A DNA stretch of 64,000 nt, taken from assembly GCF_003628555.1 (NCBI RefSeq), contig NZ_CP021731.1, positions 2,666,001-2,730,000 of the forward strand. Direction: 5' to 3'. The DNA is from Azoarcus sp. DN11. GTDB lineage: Bacteria; Pseudomonadota; Gammaproteobacteria; Burkholderiales; Rhodocyclaceae. The position numbers were made by a program, and so were the translations under genes. The notes under the pieces were generated by a model that saw nothing but the letters and a program-made list of their open reading frames with translations, had not been told where the DNA came from and made no database searches. This document shows, piece by piece, positions 58,516 through 64,000 of this stretch; the stretch's first letter is position 1, and every line of letters starts with the position of its first letter.

Positions 58516-59292
58516 ATGCGTGAAACCCGCCCTCCCCTGGATCATTCGGCTGCCGGGCAGCCCGGGGGCGGAAAGCGCTTGCCGATGAGCGGGCTGACGC
58601 TCTGGATGGTCGGTACGATGCTCGCGTGCGCGGCGCTATTCACGGTCCTGCCGCAGATCGATCTCGCCGTGTCGGGAGTGTTTTACGATCCCGTGCACGG
58701 TTTCACCGGCGATTACAACGCCGTCGTCCAATCGCTGTATCGTGGCATTCCGCTCATGTCGAAAGCGGCAGTCATCGGGCTCTTCATCGCCCTGTTCGCC
58801 TACTCGTTCCAGCGTGGCGCCACCGGCCGCAAGCGGCGCATCCAGGTTGCCTATCTGATTACCGCGCTGATCCTCGGACCGGGGCTGCTGGTCGATGTCG
58901 CACTCAAGGACGCATGGGGCCGCGCGCGTCCCGTCAAGATCGCCGAATTCGGGGGCGCCAGGACCTTTTCGCCCGCCCTGCGGCCGTCGGACCAGTGCGA
59001 CAGCAACTGCTCGTTCGTCAGCGGACATGCTTCCGCCGGCTTTTACCTTGTAAGCCTCGGGTTCCTTGGCGGCGCGGCGGCCCGGAGGCGCTGGACTCTT
59101 ATCGGTCTCGCGGCCGGGTCGGCCTTCGGCATGGGACGGATCGCCCAGGGCGGACATTTCCTGAGCGACATCGTCTTCAGCTTCTACGTGACGTGGTTCG
59201 CCGCATGGGCGGCGTGGGCGCTGTTCCGGCGCCTGCACTGGCTGCAGGACGACACGGACTTCCAGGTCGGCGCCCCCGGCTCCGGGAGCTAG
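58516..59292 (+). CDS. PAP2-family lipid phosphatase
   Basis: A 258-residue membrane protein with six helices and the three-part PAP2 active site: K-x6-R-P (LKDAWGRARPV), S-G-H (SNCSFVSGHASAG) and R-x5-H-x3-D (MGRIAQGGHFLSDIV). A Cys pair flanks the second motif (QCDSNCS), as in some LpxE-type lipid A phosphatases. Likely substrates are lipid A phosphate or undecaprenyl pyrophosphate released by the cassette. Its last four bases overlap the bactofilin gene on the other strand. Confidence 0.88.
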   Translation: MRETRPPLDHSAAGQPGGGKRLPMSGLTLWMVGTMLACAALFTVLPQIDLAVSGVFYDPVHGFTGDYNAVVQSLYRGIPLMSKAAVIGLFIALFAYSFQRGATGRKRRIQVAYLITALILGPGLLVDVALKDAWGRARPVKIAEFGGARTFSPALRPSDQCDSNCSFVSGHASAGFYLVSLGFLGGAAARRRWTLIGLAAGSAFGMGRIAQGGHFLSDIVFSFYVTWFAAWAAWALFRRLHWLQDDTDFQVGAPGSGS

Positions 59293-59717
59293 CGCCCCCC
59301 GGCTGCCGCAGCCGGACCGGCCAGCTCGATGACGTTGGCCGCAGGGGCCTCGTCGCCGAGCTTCTCCAGCTTCCCATCGACGACGGCGCCGCACTCCATC
59401 TGCAGCTGCCGATACACGATGTTGCCGGATATCCGCGCATTCGACTGCAGTTCGAGGAAATGTTCGACTTCGAGGTCGCCGGTGATGACGCCGTTGATCA
59501 CGGCGTCATAGGCGCGCACGCGCCCGTTGATCGACCCCTTCTCGCTCAGCACGAGCAGGCTGCGTTCGCCGTCCTGGTTGATGACATTACCCTGGATCCG
59601 GCCATCGACCCTGAGCCCGGCAGAGAACAGTACATCGCCGACGATCTCGAGATTGTCGGCGACCAGGCTGGAAAGCTTGGTCATCTCTATCGTGTGCTTG
59701 CGCTTGCGTCGCAGCAT
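59289..59717 (-). CDS. bactofilin
   Basis: The 142-residue protein has a short basic start, then a right-handed beta-helix core (residues 20-110; LVADNLEIVGDVLFSAGLRVDGRIQGNV, GSINGRVRAYDAVINGVITGDLEVEHFLEL) and a flexible Ala/Pro tail. Bactofilins polymerise without nucleotide and shape local cell-wall synthesis. Start at 59717 has GGGAG upstream. It is the third gene in the M23 peptidase, coiled-coil protein, bactofilin order. Confidence 0.93.
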   Translation of the reverse strand: MLRRKRKHTIEMTKLSSLVADNLEIVGDVLFSAGLRVDGRIQGNVINQDGERSLLVLSEKGSINGRVRAYDAVINGVITGDLEVEHFLELQSNARISGNIVYRQLQMECGAVVDGKLEKLGDEAPAANVIELAGPAAAAGGR

Positions 59718-59769
59718 TAGTGTTGCTCCCTGATTGCAATTCTTGTTTTTACAGCCCCCGCGGGCCAAA

Positions 59770-60138
59770 TCATTTCGCCGGACCGCGCGCACCCGCGGAC
59801 TTGAGGAACGCGAGCTCGTCGCCCACCTGCTTCAGCTGCTCGTTCAGCGTGGCGACCTGACGCTCCAGTTCGTTCCGCGTGGCCAATTCGACCTGGAGTT
59901 CGAAGCGGAGCCTGGAAACCTCCTTCCGGAGTTCGACATTCTCCGCGCGCACGTCCGACAGGAACGACGCCGGGGCGAGATGGTTCTCGAAAAAACGGAA
60001 GCCGGCTACGGCCAGCACCAGGATCGCGACGAGCGCCCCCAGGAAGAATGCCACGCGCCCGAAGCCACGGGAGACCGGGCTCAGTGTGTATTCCTTGCGG
60101 GTCAGGTCGTGATTTGGCGAACGCGGCGACGGCTTCAT
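59770..60138 (-). CDS. membrane-anchored coiled-coil protein (DUF6776-like)
   Basis: A 122-residue bitopic protein: a basic cytosolic start, one membrane helix (VAFFLGALVAILVLAVAGF) and a periplasmic coiled coil (NVELRKEVSRLRFELQVELATRNELERQV to NEQLKQVGDELAFLK). Its place between an M23 peptidase and bactofilin is a known gene order in betaproteobacteria, where the coiled coil may bridge the peptidase and the filament. The family name is uncertain. Confidence 0.8.
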   Translation of the reverse strand: MKPSPRSPNHDLTRKEYTLSPVSRGFGRVAFFLGALVAILVLAVAGFRFFENHLAPASFLSDVRAENVELRKEVSRLRFELQVELATRNELERQVATLNEQLKQVGDELAFLKSAGARGPAK

Positions 60139-60147
60139 CGGCGGCGC

Positions 60148-60567
60148 TCAGAAGCGTGCCAGGTAATACGCGGGGTCGACGACCAGACCGTCCTTGATGA
60201 CCTCGAAGTGCAGATGAGGCCCGGTCGAGCGCCCGGTCGAGCCGACCTCGCCGATCTTCTGACCCGGTATCACGATCTGGCCGGGCACCACGGTGAGCCT
60301 GGAGGCATGGGCGTAGCGCGTCACGAGACCGCCGCCGTGATCGATTTCCACCGTCTTGCCGTATTCGACGCGATGGCCGGCGTAGGTCACGCGTCCGCCG
60401 CCGCTGGCAACGATCGCAGTGCCGCGCGGGGCGGGATAATCCACACCGCTGTGAAAGGTACGATGCGTCGAGGTAGAAACTCCGCGAGGCCGCCCGGTTC
60501 GCGGCCGCAGTGCGCAGGCAGGTAGCCCCATTACACCGGAACGGGCGCTGCCCCCTCTGTTCCGCAT
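60148..60567 (-). CDS. M23 peptidase domain, N-terminally truncated
   Basis: The frame gives at most 139 residues. Residues about 38-139 are a nearly complete LytM/M23 domain: FHSGVDYPAPRGTAIVA (zinc ligands His and Asp), DHGGGLVTRYAHASRL, and STGPHLHFEVIKDG with the His-x-His pair. The preceding 35 residues are Arg/Gly-rich, unlike the usual start of the domain, and contain no signal peptide, coiled coil or membrane helix. Members of this operon in related bacteria usually run to about 300 residues. The missing part lies where the fadH-like gene's promoter now sits. It may be a remnant, or be exported by other means. Confidence 0.65.
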   Translation of the reverse strand: MRNRGGSARSGVMGLPACALRPRTGRPRGVSTSTHRTFHSGVDYPAPRGTAIVASGGGRVTYAGHRVEYGKTVEIDHGGGLVTRYAHASRLTVVPGQIVIPGQKIGEVGSTGRSTGPHLHFEVIKDGLVVDPAYYLARF

Positions 60568-60598
60568 CCCCGCAACGCACTATCATCGCCCGGAAGGC

Positions 60599-60618
60599 AC
60601 AATACGGAACCGTACGTT
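60599..60618. promoter_or_regulatory. partial palindrome before fadH-like gene, related to the etfD operator
   Basis: A 20-base site with core TACGG-AA-CCGTA matches the 48327 palindrome at 16 of 20 positions, including both half-site cores. It is 35 bases before the start codon of the fadH-like gene. No clean -35/-10 pair is seen around it. The short M23 frame starts 31 bases away on the other strand. Confidence 0.5.
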
Positions 60619-60653
60619 CCCGGCCCATAAGACGGACACCCGAGGAGACCTGA

Positions 60654-62678
<2,025 letters not shown>

Positions 62679-62696
62679 CGACGCGAACGGCCGGGA

Positions 62697-62718
62697 GCGC
62701 AGCTCGCAAGGGCTGCGC
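62697..62718. terminator. possible hairpin after fadH-like gene
   Basis: GCGCAGC (62697-62703) pairs with GCTGCGC (62712-62718) around eight bases, 19 bases after the stop codon, with no T-run. It lies between two convergent genes and might work in both directions. Confidence 0.35.
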
Positions 62719-62755
62719 CGTCCGCCGCCTGCCGTGGGCCGTGCGTGCCGCGCGC

Positions 62756-63139
62756 TTACAACTGCAGCTCTACCCGATCGACGTCGATCACCAGGACACC
62801 GCGCGCCCACGGGAATGCCGCCTTGGCACGATCGACCAGCCCCCCCTCGCTCAGGATCGAGGCGGTCCCGTGCAGCAGGCAACCCTGGCCCGGCCCGTGA
62901 CTGCCATCCACGGCGCGAGATGCGGCCAGCACCTGTACCCGCGCGTTGCGGCGCAGATTTTCCTCGGTCTTGCGGTAGTACCCGGCAGGGAAAACCAGCC
63001 GATCGCCGTCGAAGCCCATGCGGCGGAGGTACTCCCCCCAGTTGCCGACGACATGCGGCCCGTCGGGCCCTTCCGTGACGATCGTCAGAAACTCCGTTTT
63101 TTCCAGAAGATCCCGGACCGCGCCTTCGATCACACTCAT
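62756..63139 (-). CDS. pyridoxamine 5'-phosphate oxidase-like flavin protein
   Basis: The 127-residue protein has the split-barrel FMN-binding fold: FLTIVTEGPDGPHVVGNWGEYL, RLVFPAGYYRKTEENLRRNARVQVLAAS and QGCLLHGTASIL. This is a small PNPOx-like group that binds FMN or F420-like cofactors; the reaction is unknown. It starts at ATG 63139 and lies downstream of the partial EamA gene (34-base gap), with which it may be co-transcribed. Confidence 0.85.
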   Translation of the reverse strand: MSVIEGAVRDLLEKTEFLTIVTEGPDGPHVVGNWGEYLRRMGFDGDRLVFPAGYYRKTEENLRRNARVQVLAASRAVDGSHGPGQGCLLHGTASILSEGGLVDRAKAAFPWARGVLVIDVDRVELQL

Positions 63140-63173
63140 TGCTCGCTTCTCCCGTCAGTCATGACCGTGCGCA

Positions 63174-64000
63174 TCAGCGCGCACGAAGGAATTTCAACGC
63201 AAGGCTGTTGCTGAACAGCGCCAGGATCACCAGCACCGCGCCCGTCAGCTCCGCAGCAACAAAATGCTGTCCCTGGTAAATCCCGATCACGAAGGCCGTG
63301 ATCGGTACCACGTTGATGAAAAGCATGCCGCTGAGCGGGTCGAGCGCACGAATCCCCGCATTCCAGGCAAGGACGGCGACGATGGACGCCAGCAGGACGA
63401 GATAGACCAGTTGCGGCGCAACCGGAGCAAGGCTCTGCAGGGACGGTGTGGTCGAGATGCCAGTGATGGTCGTGAACGCCGTCACGGCGATGATCGCCAC
63501 CTCGCCGGTCAGGCAGGTCAGCGCGGTGTAGCGGAGTGGCGACCAGCCCGGAAAGCTGCCCGCGGCCAAGGTGTAGACGACCCAGCTGAGCGCACCGAGC
63601 ACGATCAGCAGGTCACCCCACCCCGCGCCCGAATACAGGTTCTCGATCTGTCCGCGCGTCACCACGAGGAACACCCCGGCAAAGGCCGCCGTAATGCAGA
63701 TGAGCGTGATGCGGGGCGGCCGATGCCCCTGCCACAGCCAGCGGACCAGTGCGCCGATCATGGGCTGCATCGCCATGATGATCGCGCCGTGCGAGGCCTG
63801 GGTGTGAGCGAGCCCGACAAAGGCCAACAGGCTGAACCCCCCGAAGCCGATCGCGCCGAACAGGGAGGCGCGGATCAGATGCCCGTCGTATCGCAGGGCC
63901 TTGCGTCCCTCCGCGAGCCACAGGATGGCGATGAACACGACCGCCGTGACGCCATAGCGAAGCGTATTGAGGTAATACGCATCCACCGTGTGGAGCGCGT
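63174..64000 (-). CDS. EamA/DMT-family permease, partial (start beyond window)
   Basis: At least 275 residues with nine visible membrane helices in two EamA repeats (LAHTQASHGAIIMAMQPMIGALVRWL in the first; SIVAVLAWNAGIRALDPLSGMLFINVVPI in the second). The frame continues past the right window edge through RSHTVDAYYLNTLRYG, so the first membrane helix is not visible. The start is outside the window. Substrate unknown. This is the third EamA permease in the window. Confidence 0.85.
   Translation of the reverse strand, partial: ALHTVDAYYLNTLRYGVTAVVFIAILWLAEGRKALRYDGHLIRASLFGAIGFGGFSLLAFVGLAHTQASHGAIIMAMQPMIGALVRWLWQGHRPPRITLICITAAFAGVFLVVTRGQIENLYSGAGWGDLLIVLGALSWVVYTLAAGSFPGWSPLRYTALTCLTGEVAIIAVTAFTTITGISTTPSLQSLAPVAPQLVYLVLLASIVAVLAWNAGIRALDPLSGMLFINVVPITAFVIGIYQGQHFVAAELTGAVLVILALFSNSLALKFLRAR

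Overview
The window is a compact, GC-rich (roughly two thirds G+C by eye) stretch of chromosome. It looks like a betaproteobacterium, most likely of the Rhodocyclales (Azoarcus/Aromatoleum/Thauera type). The basis is the flavour of the proteins, the pyrG-kdsA-eno-ftsB block, the large single-chain PurL and many aerobic/anaerobic catabolic functions; this genus-level placement is inference. No tRNA, rRNA, insertion sequence, prophage or CRISPR array was seen. Almost all space is coding. About 65 protein genes are called, two of them cut by the window ends.

Layout. 1-3735: small household and unknown genes (DUF1631 fragment, thioesterase, PQQ-type sugar dehydrogenase, FmdE-like protein, thioredoxin-like protein, Cys-rich mini-protein) plus a 12-bp tandem repeat. 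3792-10473: one tightly coupled operon holding a GntR/FCD regulator, a complete branched-chain-amino-acid-type ABC transporter (livKHMGF) and an EamA permease, with a promoter and inverted-repeat operator at its head and two strong hairpins after livK. 10489-16071: a cache-domain sensor kinase and NarL/LuxR regulator divergent from cstA-ybdD-yjiA, a pyruvate/peptide uptake module. 16096-22299: a double-CDGSH protein, and a MASE1-CHASE-PAS hybrid kinase coupled to an EAL (c-di-GMP phosphodiesterase) response regulator.

22416-41752: mostly single genes and short pairs: slyX with a FAD oxidoreductase, an MFS carrier, dodecin, rbgA, DUF1415 plus methyltransferase, ALDH7, a CNNM/CorC protein, yaeQ, srkA, a divergent GTP-cyclohydrolase-I-like protein, a Pit phosphate carrier, a MazG-like protein with rlmJ, gamma-carbonic anhydrase, and envelope proteins of the SIMPL, MliC and NlpC/P60 types. 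41795-46034: ftsB, eno, kdsA and pyrG. 46145-54642: a pyruvyl-transferase-like protein, isochorismatase-like hydrolase, thioesterase divergent from etfD, a PCu(A)C copper chaperone and purL. 54948-59292: a flippase-like protein, GT2, GT39 and PAP2 cassette for lipid-linked sugar transfer. 59289-60567: bactofilin, coiled-coil protein and an unusually short M23 peptidase. 60654-64000: a FadH-type 2,4-dienoyl-CoA reductase, a pyridoxamine-oxidase-like protein and a partial EamA permease.

The most interesting signals are regulatory and structural rather than a clear new system: a perfect 20-bp palindrome between a thioesterase gene and etfD that recurs (16 of 20 bases) in front of the fadH-like gene, suggesting a local acyl-CoA catabolism regulon; a GTP-cyclohydrolase-I homologue lacking a catalytic His; an M23 peptidase that has lost its N-terminal half in the bactofilin operon; and the fully coupled regulator-transporter operon at 3866-10473. 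I did not find convincing evidence for a wholly undescribed multi-gene system.
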